Positions 19,544-29,700 of a DNA stretch of 64,000 bases are shown here, in pieces; positions within the stretch are counted from its first letter, which is position 1, and each line of letters opens with the position of its first letter. Where the stretch lies: positions 682,001 to 746,000 of the forward strand of contig NZ_VFMM01000002.1 in the NCBI RefSeq assembly GCF_006715085.1. The letters are read 5' to 3'. Made by a program: the position numbers and the translations under genes. This stretch comes from Kribbella jejuensis (GTDB taxonomy: Bacteria > Actinomycetota > Actinomycetes > Propionibacteriales > Kribbellaceae). The notes below the pieces were generated by a model. The model saw nothing but the letters and a program-made list of their open reading frames with translations. It was not told where the DNA came from and searched no databases.

Positions 19544-20865
19544 CAGTGGTCGAGGGTCCAGAAGTGGGCGTTCGGCGGGGCTTCGACGCGCCAGGCAGGT
19601 GGTGTGGTCGGGTAGACGCGGGTGCTGAGGACCCGGCCGGCGCTGGTGAAGACTTCCAGTACGGAGCCGTCGAGGAAGATCCGCGCCGCCGGGCGGCCGG
19701 ATGCCGGGTCGAAGGCGTCGGTTGCCTGCATGCGGCCGCGATGTGCGTGCGGGCTGAGGCTGGACTCGGTACGGTCGACCGTCACCGCATCGGCGTCCAG
19801 CGAGACGACCACCCGCTCCTGGTCGCTGAAGTGGATGATCACCTGTCCCGATCCTGACGGTACGGCGATCTCGCACTGCGGGCCTGTCGTGCAGCCGTCG
19901 GCCGGTACGCCGGGACCGGTGCGGAGCGTGTCTAGCGAAGGAATCGGTGCACTCCGCAGCGACGAGTCGGCGCCGAGCCAGACCACCCGCGGCAGTGAGA
20001 TCACGCCCGCCCAGTCGTCCCAGCCGTCGCGATCACGCCCCTCGGTCAACCACCCGAAGAGCAGCGGCCCGAACCGGCTCTCGCGCATCGCCGAGGCGGC
20101 GTAGAAGTTCGTCCCGTGATCGACCCGCTGCGGGACCAGCGGTACGTCGACGTCGAACGACAGCACCTCCGCGGAGCCACCCTCGGGTGACCACGATGCG
20201 ACAACGGCGATCCGCCTGTTGTCGAGCGTCAGTAATTGCGGGCATTCCCACGCGGCGCCGGTGTCCTCGCCGTTCACGGTACTGCGGGGGAGCTCGGCCA
20301 GCGGGCCGACGTACGTCCAGGTCTCGAGGTCGGGCGACTGGTACAGCGTGATGCTCCCGCCGCGGCCGGCGTACCCGGCGCCGACGGCGAGCCACCACGA
20401 GCCGTTCTCCTGCCAGACGAACGGATCGCGGAACATGATCGCGTCGTCGGTCGGGTCCGGGATCACCTGCCGCGGCGGTCCGAAGGACATGCCGCCGTCG
20501 TCGGACACCGCCGTCAGGACGGACTGGTACGGGCGGTTGTCGAGGTAGCCGGAGTAGAACGCGCGGATCCGGCCGTTGTCGAGGATCGTGTTGCCGGACC
20601 AGCAGCCGTCGGTGTCCGGCCCGCCCGGCAGCGGCGCCATCGCGGGCCGGTGCAACGTCCAGCGCACGTAGTCGGTCGACGTCACATGCCCCCATTCGAC
20701 CGGCACGTGCATCTCCAGCACCGGCCGCGACTGGAAGTACAGGTGGACGTCGGACCCCACTTCGAGAGGCCCGTTCGGGTCGTTCATGTACCCGCGCGGT
20801 GGCCGGATGTGGAACGCGGGGCGGAGGTGGGCGACCGTACGGGTGCCGGCCTGAACTTGGGTCAA
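19543..20865 (-). CDS. Glycoside hydrolase family 32 (beta-fructosidase/levanase)
   Basis: A 440-residue GH32 enzyme. The nucleophile is in RGYMNDPNGPL, the transition-state Asp in FRDPF, and the acid/base Glu in WECPQL. The five-blade propeller is followed by a C-terminal beta-sandwich (about 320-440) ending DGSVLEVFTSAGRVLSTRVY. No signal peptide, so it should cleave imported fructo-oligosaccharides in the cytoplasm. The likely start is TTG at 20865, overlapping the permease stop (TTGA) with AGGAG 9 nt before it. Last gene of the transporter operon. Confidence 0.9.
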   Translation of the reverse strand: MTQVQAGTRTVAHLRPAFHIRPPRGYMNDPNGPLEVGSDVHLYFQSRPVLEMHVPVEWGHVTSTDYVRWTLHRPAMAPLPGGPDTDGCWSGNTILDNGRIRAFYSGYLDNRPYQSVLTAVSDDGGMSFGPPRQVIPDPTDDAIMFRDPFVWQENGSWWLAVGAGYAGRGGSITLYQSPDLETWTYVGPLAELPRSTVNGEDTGAAWECPQLLTLDNRRIAVVASWSPEGGSAEVLSFDVDVPLVPQRVDHGTNFYAASAMRESRFGPLLFGWLTEGRDRDGWDDWAGVISLPRVVWLGADSSLRSAPIPSLDTLRTGPGVPADGCTTGPQCEIAVPSGSGQVIIHFSDQERVVVSLDADAVTVDRTESSLSPHAHRGRMQATDAFDPASGRPAARIFLDGSVLEVFTSAGRVLSTRVYPTTPPAWRVEAPPNAHFWTLDH

Positions 20866-21701
20866 CGGGATGCTCCTGCCGTGATGCCTGCGATGAAGTA
20901 CCTCTGGGCGAAGATGAACAGCACCACGCTCGGCAGGATCGCCAGGATGACGCCGGCCAGCACGATCGAGATCGAGCCGGTGCCGAGGTTTCCCTGCAGG
21001 CCGACCAGGCCGAGCGGCAGTGTGAAGTTGTCCTGCGACTGCAGGAAGATCAGGGGCCGGTAGAACTCCGCCCAGAAACCGGAGAAGTTCAGGATCGCGA
21101 GCGTCGCGATCGCCGGACCGGCCATCTTGGCGTAGATCATCAGGAACGTCTGGAAATGTCCCGCGCCGTCGATCCGTGCGGCCTCGCCGAGTTCGCGCGG
21201 CATCTGCATGAAGTACTGACGCATCAGGAACGTTCCGAAAGCGCTACCCAGCGCGGAAACCACCAGTGACAACGGGCTGTCGGACAGTCCGAGGTACCGG
21301 ATGATCACGAACACCGGGATGATGATCGTCTGCAGCGGCACCATCATCGTGGCCAGGAAGATCCCGAAGATCACCGAGCGGCCCGGGAAGCTGACCATCG
21401 CGAACGCGTAGCCGGACAGCGTGCAGGTGATGGTCTGGCCGATCACGATCAGCCCGGTCACGAGCACGCTGTTCACGAAGAACCGGCCGATCGGGATCCG
21501 GTCGAAAACCGCGCTGTAGTTGGAGAAGTCCGGATGCAACGGCAACCAATGCGGCGGGTTGCTGAACGCCTCGGCGGGCGTGCGCAACGACGTCGTGACC
21601 GTCCACAGCAACGGGCCGAGGGCAACCATCGCGGCGATGACGAGCACCAGGATGCCGGTCATCCTGCCGATCCGGGCCAGGACTGCGGTGGAGTGGCTCA
21701 T
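20862..21701 (-). CDS. Carbohydrate ABC transporter permease, MalG type
   Basis: A 279-residue inner-membrane permease with six predicted helices and the EAA loop (ELGEAARIDGAGHFQTFLMI) that contacts the ATPase. Starts MSHSTAVLARIG. Overlaps the upstream permease by 4 bp and the downstream GH32 gene by 4 bp. No ATPase is encoded here, so a shared MsiK-type ATPase elsewhere probably energises it (known for CUT1 systems in actinobacteria; inference here). Confidence 0.92.
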   Translation of the reverse strand: MSHSTAVLARIGRMTGILVLVIAAMVALGPLLWTVTTSLRTPAEAFSNPPHWLPLHPDFSNYSAVFDRIPIGRFFVNSVLVTGLIVIGQTITCTLSGYAFAMVSFPGRSVIFGIFLATMMVPLQTIIIPVFVIIRYLGLSDSPLSLVVSALGSAFGTFLMRQYFMQMPRELGEAARIDGAGHFQTFLMIYAKMAGPAIATLAILNFSGFWAEFYRPLIFLQSQDNFTLPLGLVGLQGNLGTGSISIVLAGVILAILPSVVLFIFAQRYFIAGITAGASR

Positions 21702-22630
21702 TGGTAGAACACCAGCTTTCGTGCGGCGAGGAACTGCAGCCCGGTGATCATCAGGATCGCCACCAGCAGCAGGATTGCGATCGCCGAGCCGTACCCGAAC
21801 TGCAGGTTCTGGAAGCCTTTCTGGTACATCGAGATCGTCACCGTCGTGGTCGCCGACCCCGGGCCGCCCTTGGTCATGATGTACGGCTGGTCGAACAGCT
21901 GCATGGCGTTGATCAAGGCAACGACCGCGGCGAACAGGATCGTTGGACTGATCAACGGAATCTTGATCCGGAACAGGGTCCGCAGCGCGCCGGCACCGTC
22001 GATCTGCGCGGCCTCGAGGACGTCGGTCGGTACCGACATCAACGAGGCGACGAACAGCACGAACGTGAACCCGACCTGCTGCCACACCGCGATCAGTACG
22101 ATCGTCGACGCCGCCCCGAAACCGCTGGTCAGCCACGGTACGTTCGGGATGCCGAGCAGCCCGAGGTAGTAGTTCACGACACCGAACTTGTAGTCGAACA
22201 GGTACCCCATGAAGATCGACACGGCCGCGGTCGACGCCAGCAGCGGCAGGTAGAACGCGGTCCGGAACAACGTCCGCACCCAGACGAGCTTGCGCTGGTT
22301 GACGAGTACGGCGAGCGCGAGACCGATGGTCAACTGCAGTACGACGATCGCGAGCGCCATCCCGAGCGTGACCCCGAAGGACTTCAGTACCGGACCGTCG
22401 TTGAACAGCTGCTCGTAGTTCTTCAGACCGACGTACCGCGGGCTCGAGATCACGTCCCAGGAGAAGAACGACAGCCCGAGCGACGCGAGGATCGGGATCG
22501 CCGTGAAGACCGCGACGAACAGTACCGACAACCCGATCATCGCGAAGCCGAACCGCGCCTCACCGTGTGCGGTCGGATGGCTGCGCCGTTTCACGACCGC
22601 CTTCGCGACGTCGGCGGTGACGGCGGACAT
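21698..22630 (-). CDS. Carbohydrate ABC transporter permease, MalF type
   Basis: A 310-residue permease: a cytoplasmic N-terminus, then six helices, with the EAA motif in DVLEAAQIDGAGALRTLFRI and TKGGPG near the end. The ATG at 22630 overlaps the stop of the binding-protein gene by one base. First permease of the fructan/sugar importer. Confidence 0.92.
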   Translation of the reverse strand: MSAVTADVAKAVVKRRSHPTAHGEARFGFAMIGLSVLFVAVFTAIPILASLGLSFFSWDVISSPRYVGLKNYEQLFNDGPVLKSFGVTLGMALAIVVLQLTIGLALAVLVNQRKLVWVRTLFRTAFYLPLLASTAAVSIFMGYLFDYKFGVVNYYLGLLGIPNVPWLTSGFGAASTIVLIAVWQQVGFTFVLFVASLMSVPTDVLEAAQIDGAGALRTLFRIKIPLISPTILFAAVVALINAMQLFDQPYIMTKGGPGSATTTVTISMYQKGFQNLQFGYGSAIAILLLVAILMITGLQFLAARKLVFYQ

Positions 22631-24033
22631 CAGCTCGCCCCCGCTGCCTTCTCGAGATCCGCCTGCAACCCGTCCAGGGCGGCCTTCGCGTTGCCCGAGG
22701 AGATCGCTTGCGTGGTCCGCTGGTTCAGCGCGGTCGCGAGCGCGTTGTAGTACGGCGGGGCGGGGATCGGCGCGGTGTCCGGGTGCTTGGTCAGCGTGTC
22801 GTAGAAGACCGACCAGTGCTTCGGCCCGGTCTTGCTGTACCGCGCGGCCGACACCAGGGACTTGCGGCCGGGGGTGGTCACGTTGCCCGGGAACACAAGG
22901 TCGAACGTGTCCGGCTTGACCAGCAGCTTCAGGACCTCCCAGGCCAGGTCCTTCTTCTTCGACGACTTGAAGATCGCGTACCCGCCGGCGCCGAACAGGT
23001 GCCGCTGGCTCTTCCACTTCGGGAACATCGTCACGTCGAAGCTGCCGTTCTTCATCCCGGCGTTGGCCAGGCCGCCGGCCCAGAATCCGCCACCGATCGA
23101 CATCCCGATCCGGTTCGACGCGAACAGACCCTGCAACGTGCCGCCACCGCCGACGTCCGGCGACGGCGAGAGGCCCTTCTTGGTCAGCTGGATCATGTAG
23201 TCCAGCGCCTCGACGGTGGCCTCGGAGTTCGCCGTCGGCGCGCCCCACTTCCAGCCGCCCTTGCGTCCGGCGGCGGCAGCGTCACCGGCGTACGCCTTGC
23301 TCCACAGCCAGTCGCCGCCGTCGTACTTGCCCTCTTCGAGCAGGTTGGCGTTGTTCGCGTACATGAACGACGTCCAGCTGCCCCACAGCCGGACCACCCA
23401 GCCGAAGGCGTTGATGCCCTTGAACTTGGCGATCTTCGTCGCCGCGGACTCGAAGTCGTCGAGCGTCCAGGTCTCGCTCGGCGGGGTCACGCCCGCGCGC
23501 TGGAACAGCTCGGTGCTGTAGAACATGTTGCCGGCGTTGAAGCTGTCGGGCAGCTCCCACAGGTGGCCCTGGTACATCATCGACTCGACCAGCGCCGGGT
23601 GGATGTCGGCGAAGTACTCCTTCAGCCCGGACAGATCCTTGGTGACGTAGTCGTCGAGCGGGATCGCGAGCTCCTTGGACGCCATCAGCTGCAGCCCCTC
23701 GGTCGCGACGCTGATGATGTCCGGGGGCGTGCCGGCCGCGATCTGGGTCAGCACCTTGGCCAGGAAGTCGTTCCAGTCGGTCCCGTTGATCGCGGAGATC
23801 TCGAACTTGATCGTCGAGTCGAGCTTGGCGATCTGCGGCTGCAACCGGTTCTGCAGCTGGGTCGCCTGCGCCTGCTCGCCGAAGTACAGCATCTTCAGCG
23901 ACTTCGACGAGCCGCCGCTGTCCTTGCTGCAGGCGGCCAGGTCGGCGAGCGCGGCAAGGCTCAGGCCACCGGCGCCGGCCTTCAGCAGCGTCCGGCGGCC
24001 GAGTGTGCCGCCGGCCGGATGAATACCTGTCAT
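22630..24033 (-). CDS. Sugar ABC transporter substrate-binding lipoprotein
   Basis: A 467-residue extracellular solute-binding protein (family 1). The N-terminus has a twin-arginine-like RRTLLKAGAGG followed by a hydrophobic stretch and a lipobox LAAC, so it is a lipoprotein, possibly Tat-exported. The mature part has typical elements (GTPPDIISV, LPDSFNAGNMFYSTELF). The neighbouring GH32 enzymes suggest fructo-oligosaccharides or sucrose as ligand. AGGAGG is ideally spaced from the ATG. The promoter lies in the mirrored LacI operator region. Confidence 0.9.
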   Translation of the reverse strand: MTGIHPAGGTLGRRTLLKAGAGGLSLAALADLAACSKDSGGSSKSLKMLYFGEQAQATQLQNRLQPQIAKLDSTIKFEISAINGTDWNDFLAKVLTQIAAGTPPDIISVATEGLQLMASKELAIPLDDYVTKDLSGLKEYFADIHPALVESMMYQGHLWELPDSFNAGNMFYSTELFQRAGVTPPSETWTLDDFESAATKIAKFKGINAFGWVVRLWGSWTSFMYANNANLLEEGKYDGGDWLWSKAYAGDAAAAGRKGGWKWGAPTANSEATVEALDYMIQLTKKGLSPSPDVGGGGTLQGLFASNRIGMSIGGGFWAGGLANAGMKNGSFDVTMFPKWKSQRHLFGAGGYAIFKSSKKKDLAWEVLKLLVKPDTFDLVFPGNVTTPGRKSLVSAARYSKTGPKHWSVFYDTLTKHPDTAPIPAPPYYNALATALNQRTTQAISSGNAKAALDGLQADLEKAAGAS

Positions 24034-24048
24034 GGGAGTTCCTCCTAG

Positions 24049-24066
24049 CGCCCAATACGTATTGAC
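24049..24066. promoter_or_regulatory. LacI operator, transporter-proximal copy
   Basis: CGCCCAATACGTATTGAC, with the palindromic core CAATACGTATTG (24053-24064) and central CG typical of LacI-family sites. It is the exact reverse complement of the copy at 24096-24113. Confidence 0.85.
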
Positions 24067-24095
24067 TCGGGACCGTAGCAGCGGCATAGAGTGGG

Positions 24096-24113
24096 GTCAA
24101 TACGTATTGGGCG
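24096..24113. promoter_or_regulatory. LacI operator, regulator-proximal copy
   Basis: GTCAATACGTATTGGGCG, core CAATACGTATTG (24098-24109). The two cores are 45 bp apart centre to centre in the divergent promoter region between the transporter and the lacI-type gene. The mirrored flanks make the two sites an 18-bp inverted pair. Confidence 0.85.
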
Positions 24114-24180
24114 AATCTGTGATAGGTAATTACCGGCGGCACCGAGGCCGTACGGTGTTTCAAATTTTTGGGGGAACCCG

Positions 24181-25239
24181 ATGGCGAAGAAGGCAGCCGG
24201 TGGGCCGAAGCGCGTCACGATGACCGATGTCGCGCGCCGGGCGGGGGTGTCGCAGCCGACCGTCTCGTTCGTGCTCAACGACCGCCGCGACGTCGCGGTC
24301 GCCGAGGAGACCCGGCGCCGGGTGCTGCAGGCCGCGGCCGAGCTCGACTTCGTCCCGAACCGGGCGGCCCAACTGCTCCGGTCGAACCGGTCGTTCACGA
24401 TCGGCGTCGTGACGAGTGGGATTGTCTCCCAGCCGTACGCCGGTCTGATCGTGCTCGGCCTGCAACAGGTCGTCCAGCCGGCCGGCTACGTCTGCATGGT
24501 CGTCGACACCACCGACGACCCGGGCCAGGGTGACGACGCGGTCGCGAGCCTGGTCGCGCAGGGCGTGGCCGCGATCGTGTACGCGTCGCTCTCGCCGAAG
24601 CCGTTGCACCGCAGCCCGCGGCTGGACGGGATCCGGACGATCTTCGTCAACTGCTGGCCGGAGGAGGGGCACGCCGACACGGTGTTGCTCGCCGACGAGT
24701 ACGCCGGGGGTCGCGCGGCTGCGGCGTCGGTGTTCGAGCGCGGGCATCGTGAGGTCGCGTTCCTCGGCGGTATGCGGGACGACTATGCATGCAGGGAGCG
24801 CCGGCGCGGGTTCGACGATGCCGCACGGGCGGCCGGGCTGAAGCCGTCGGAGCTCGTGCACCGGTACGGGAACTACCAGATCGGGAACGGGTACGACCTG
24901 GCGACCGAGGTAGTGGTCGAGCACAGTCCGACGGCACTCGTCTGCGGGAACGACCGGATGGCGATCGGCGCGCTGCTCGCGCTGCATGCGCTCGGGCTCG
25001 AGTGTCCGGGTGACGTCAGCATCGTCGGCTTCGACGACCAGCCGGACGTCGCCGACCAGGTCCGCCCCGGCCTCACCACAGCCGCCCTCCCGCACCTGAT
25101 GCTCGGCCGCCGCGCCGGCGAACTCCTGCTCGGCCCACCGGAAGAAGCCCCCGCCCGCTTGATCGTGGACTGCGAACTGATCGAACGAGACTCGGTCGGC
25201 GACCCGCCGAAGCAGCGTCGCCGGGTGGGTCCGAAATGA
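24181..25239 (+). CDS. LacI-family transcriptional regulator of the fructan locus
   Basis: A 352-residue repressor with an N-terminal HTH (VTMTDVARRAGVSQPTVSFV), a hinge (NRAAQLLRSNRSFTIGVV) and a periplasmic-binding-type effector domain ending with the SIVGFDDQPDVADQVRPGLT motif. Probably autoregulated and controlling the divergent transporter/GH32 operon through the two CAATACGTATTG sites. GGGGGA precedes the ATG. Its stop overlaps the following GH32-like gene (ATGA). Confidence 0.93.
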   Translation: MAKKAAGGPKRVTMTDVARRAGVSQPTVSFVLNDRRDVAVAEETRRRVLQAAAELDFVPNRAAQLLRSNRSFTIGVVTSGIVSQPYAGLIVLGLQQVVQPAGYVCMVVDTTDDPGQGDDAVASLVAQGVAAIVYASLSPKPLHRSPRLDGIRTIFVNCWPEEGHADTVLLADEYAGGRAAAASVFERGHREVAFLGGMRDDYACRERRRGFDDAARAAGLKPSELVHRYGNYQIGNGYDLATEVVVEHSPTALVCGNDRMAIGALLALHALGLECPGDVSIVGFDDQPDVADQVRPGLTTAALPHLMLGRRAGELLLGPPEEAPARLIVDCELIERDSVGDPPKQRRRVGPK

Positions 25240-26645
25240 TTCACTGGCGGCCTCCCGAGGGATTTGTCGGGGATGTGATCCCGTTCAGTTACGGCGGGCG
25301 GGTCTGGTTGTTCTACTTGCTGGATCGGCGGTCGGACGACCCGACCGCCGGACCGGGTGGGATGCCGTGGGCGCTGGTGTCGACGACAGACTTTGTGGAG
25401 TACGAAGACCACGGCGTCGTACTGCCGACCGGGGATCGGGATGCGGTCGACTTCGACTGCTACACCGGCAGCGTGATCGCGGACGGATCACGGCTGCATC
25501 TGTTCTACACAGGGCACAACCCGCGGCGGGGTTCAGACCGCGGTGCGTTCCAGGTCGTCTGCCACGCGGTGAGCGAAGGCGATCCGACCCAGTGGACGAA
25601 GGTGCCTGAGGACACCTTTGGTGCCCCCAACGGTTTCGTACCACAGGACTGGCGCGACCCGTTCGTCTACCGAACCGCACCCGATGAACCATGGCAAATG
25701 GTGCTGGCGGCACGGTACGACGACTCGCCTGATCGTCGCTGTGGAGTCGTGGCGCGGCTGACTTCCACAGACCTCAAGCGCTGGGAGCTCGCGCCACCTT
25801 TGTGGGAACCGCACCGCTACATCACCCAGGAGTGTCCGGACGTCTTCCAGTGGGGCGACTGGTGGTACTTGGTGTACTCCGAGTTCAGCGACGCGTTCCA
25901 GACCCGGTACCGGATCGCGCGCACCCCGGACGGCCCGTGGCTCGCGCCGCCGCGTGACACCGTCGACGGGCGCGCGTTCTACGCCGCCAAGTCGGTGCTG
26001 CACGAGGGACGCAGGTTCTTCATCGGCTGGATCCCTACAAAACAAGGGGATGCGTGGCAGTGGGCCGGCAATCTCGCCGTACTGGAAGCACACCAAGAGC
26101 CCGACGGCACGCTCGCGTTCGGGCTGCCCGCGGAGATCGTCGCAGCCTACGACGCCGCAGACGTGAAGCTGTCCCCGCTCGATGGCGCAGCTGACGTGCC
26201 AGGTCAAGGAGCCCACGACCGGTACGCCGCCTGGATCGGCGACCCCATGCCGTCGCATTGCCTGATCACGCTGACGGTCGACGTCGCGTCCGGTACCCAG
26301 TCCTTCGGCCTGCTGCTCCACGCCACCCCCGACGGCGAATACGCCACCATCCTTCGACTGGAACCCCAACGCAACCGAGTGGTCCTGGACCAATGGCCGC
26401 GCGGCCGCACCGGTCCCGCCCAGTGGCAGATCCACGGCGACGTCCCGCACGCCGTCGACCTGGAACGTCCGTGCCCACTCCCGCCCGGTCGCCACACCGT
26501 CCAGGTCCTCCTCGATGGCGCAACCGCCCAGGCAGTCGTCGACAACCGGGTCGCCCTGAGCTTCCGGCCGGACGCACCGGCAGGCCACCTCGGCTTCTTC
26601 GTAACCGACGGTGCGGTGGAGGTCGTCGAGCTTCGAGCCGGATAG
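25236..26645 (+). CDS. GH32-like beta-fructosidase
   Basis: A 469-residue protein with a five-blade propeller of the GH32/GH43 clan and a C-terminal beta-sandwich (about 330-469). Candidate catalytic residues: Asp in EGFVGDVIPF replacing the usual NDPNG, Asp in DWRDPFVY, and Glu in QECPDVFQW. The altered N-terminal motif separates it from the GH32 at 19543 and suggests a different linkage or a transferase-like activity. No signal peptide. Coupled to the LacI gene by a 4-bp overlap. Confidence 0.82.
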   Translation: MIHWRPPEGFVGDVIPFSYGGRVWLFYLLDRRSDDPTAGPGGMPWALVSTTDFVEYEDHGVVLPTGDRDAVDFDCYTGSVIADGSRLHLFYTGHNPRRGSDRGAFQVVCHAVSEGDPTQWTKVPEDTFGAPNGFVPQDWRDPFVYRTAPDEPWQMVLAARYDDSPDRRCGVVARLTSTDLKRWELAPPLWEPHRYITQECPDVFQWGDWWYLVYSEFSDAFQTRYRIARTPDGPWLAPPRDTVDGRAFYAAKSVLHEGRRFFIGWIPTKQGDAWQWAGNLAVLEAHQEPDGTLAFGLPAEIVAAYDAADVKLSPLDGAADVPGQGAHDRYAAWIGDPMPSHCLITLTVDVASGTQSFGLLLHATPDGEYATILRLEPQRNRVVLDQWPRGRTGPAQWQIHGDVPHAVDLERPCPLPPGRHTVQVLLDGATAQAVVDNRVALSFRPDAPAGHLGFFVTDGAVEVVELRAG

Positions 26646-26743
26646 CGTCCGTCGATTTCTTGCAAAGATCGATCGAGATATTGCGTAGCTGTGTCCGGGG
26701 CGTTACGGTCTGGCGCTAACCGCCCCTCGAGAGTGAGCAGCCC

Positions 26744-29700
26744 ATGTTCCGATCGATCAAACCTGTCAGCCTTGCCGCCTGCGGCGCCCTGATCGGCGCC
26801 GCCCTGTCCGCGCTCGCCCCGAGCTTCGCCCTGGCCGCGGCGTCCGCCGCGTCCGGTGGTGTCGGCGCGACGTTGCCGTACGTCGAAGTCCAGGCCGAGA
26901 ACTCCGCCACCAACGGAACCCTCATCGGGCCGAGTGCCGCGTACAACACGCTCGCCGCCGAGGCGTCGTACCGCAAAGCCGTGACATTGCAGGGCAGCGG
27001 GAAGTACGTCGAGTTCACGACACCGGTGGCGACGAACTCGATCGTGTTCCGCTACAGCATCCCCGACACCGGGTCCGGCTCGGTGTACACGCCGCAGCTG
27101 TCGTTCTACGTCAACGGTTCGAAGCAGTCGAACTTCACGCTGACCAACGCCTACAGCTGGTACTACGGCGGCTATCCGTTCACGAACTCGCCGGGCAGCA
27201 ACCCGCACCACTTCTACGACGAGGTGCACCGGCTGTTCCCGACGACGTACCCGGCCGGTACGAAGTTCCGGTTGCAGGTCGACGCCGAGGACACCGCCGC
27301 GTCGTACACGATCGACTTCGCCGACTTCGAGAACGTCCCGGCCGCGTTGCCGCAGCCGGCCGGTTCGGTGTCGGTGACCAGCCAGGGCGCCGATCCGACC
27401 GGCGTCGCGGACTCCACCAACGCGTTCAACGCGGCGATGGGCGCGGCCGGCGCCGGCGGAACGGTGTGGATCCCGGAGGGAACGTTCAAGATCCCCGGAC
27501 ACCTGATCCTGAACAACATCACGATCAAGGGCGCCGGCATGTGGCGGTCGACGATCGTTGGCGCGGCCCCCGGTTTCTACGGCAACTATGCGCCGAACGC
27601 CAGCAGCGGCGTACACCTCGCGGACTTCGCGATCTTCGGTGACGTGCAGGAGCGCAACGACGGCGCCCAGGTGAACGGCATCGGCGGCGCGCTGAACAAC
27701 TCGACCGTGGACCGGGTGTGGATCGAGCACGAGAAGGTCGGCGCCTGGATGGACGGGCCTTTCACCAATCTGGTGTTCAACGGCATGCGGATCCGCAACG
27801 TGACCGCGGACGGCATCAACTTCCACGACGGCGTGACGAACTCCAAGGTGACGAACAGCGACCTGCGCAACCTGGGCGACGACGGTCTGGCGACCTGGTC
27901 GGAGCAGAACGCCGACGCGAACGACTCGTTCGACCACAACACAGTTCAGTACCCCATCCTCGCGAACGGGATCGCGATCTACGGCGGTCACGACAACTTC
28001 GTCACCGACAACCGGGTGATCGACGCCGGCCTCACCCAGGGCGGCGGCATCCACGTCGCGCAACGGTTCAACTCGACCACGCTCGGCCGGACCGACGTTC
28101 TGCGGAACACGATCATCCGCTCCGGCAGTCTGGACCCGAACTGGCAGTTCGGCGTCGGCGCGCTGTGGTTCGACGCCCGCGACGGTGCGATGTCCGGCTT
28201 GACGAATGTCGACAACCTGCTGATCCAGCAGAGCCCGTACGAGGCGATCCAGTTCGTCTCCGGCTCGAACATCAGCAACGTCAAGATCAACAATGCGACG
28301 ATCCAGAACACCGGCACGTGGGTGGTTCAGGAGCAGGTCGGCGGCTCGGCGACGATCACCAACAGCACGGCCACCGGGACGCAGGCGCCCGGGCCGATCT
28401 ACAGCTGTGGCGTCGGTTTCACGCTCACCGACGGCGGCGGCAACTCGGGCATCTTCGCGCCTCCGCAGTGCCAGAACATCACCGCGCCGGCGTTCCCGCC
28501 GTACCTGCCGGACAACGGTTCGCAGCTCTCGATCAGCCCAAGTGCCTTGAGCTTCGGCTCGGTGGCGACCGGTACGTCGAGCGTGGTGCAGGCGGTCACC
28601 GTGACGAACAGCGGTACGGCGGCGGCGCCGGTCAGTTCGGTCGCGACCAGCGGTGACTTCACGCAGACGAACAATTGCGGCAGCAGCGTTGCGGCCGGCG
28701 CGTCATGCACGGTGAACGTGACGTTCACGCCCGCGGCGGCCGGCAGCCGTACCGGGAACCTGACCGTCACCGCGTCCGGGGTGGTGAACACCGTCCCGCT
28801 GTCCGGTACGGGCGTCGCGCCGGGTCCGATCCTGAACGCGAACCCGGGCAGCCTGTCCTTCCCCGACACGTCCGTGGGCAGCGCGTCCGCGACCCAGACC
28901 GTCATCGTGACGAACTCCGGTACGTCGTCGGCGACCGTCTCCGGGGTCGCGGCGACGGGTGACTTCACCCAGACGAACAACTGCGGAACCGTCGCAGTCG
29001 GCGCGTCCTGCACGGTCACGGTCACGTTCCGGCCGACCGCATCCGGCGCGCGGACCGGCAGCATCACGGTGACCAGCAACGCGAACAACAGCCCGGCCTC
29101 GATTTCCTTGACCGGGAACGGAATCGGATCCGACACCAACCTCGCTCTCGGGAAGCCGGCCACCGCCAGCAGCCAGGTCAACGGCACCCAGACGGCGGCG
29201 ACCGCGACCGACGGCGATGCGAATACCTACTGGGAAAGCGCGAACAACGCTTTCCCGCAATGGCTGCAGGTCGACCTCGGTACCGCCCGGAGCGTCGGCA
29301 AGGTCACCCTGAAGCTCCCGCCGAGCTCTGCCTGGGGAACACGCACCCAGACGCTCTCTGTGCAGACCAGCACGGACGGAAACGCATTCGCCACGCCGGT
29401 CGCGTCCGCGTCGTACACGTTCACGTCGCCCACCAACGTCGTGAACATCCCCGTACCGACGACGACCGCGCGCTACGTGCGCGTCAACATCACCGCCAAC
29501 ACCGGCTGGCCGGCCGGCCAGGTCTCCGAGTTCGAGGTCTACCCGAGCAGCAGCGGCGGCACCACCCAGCCCACCAACCTGTCCACCGGAAAGCCGACCA
29601 CCGAGTCCAGTCACAACGACGTCTATCAGTCCGGCAACGCCACCGACGGCAACCAGTCGACCTACTGGGAAAGCGCGAACAACGCCTTCCCGCAATGGCT

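Noticed and set aside
26655-26670. CTTGCAAAG as a MalR/CebR-like sugar-regulator site before the GH87-like gene
   Set aside because: The 9-bp near-palindrome is too short, and no second half-site or dedicated regulator is adjacent.
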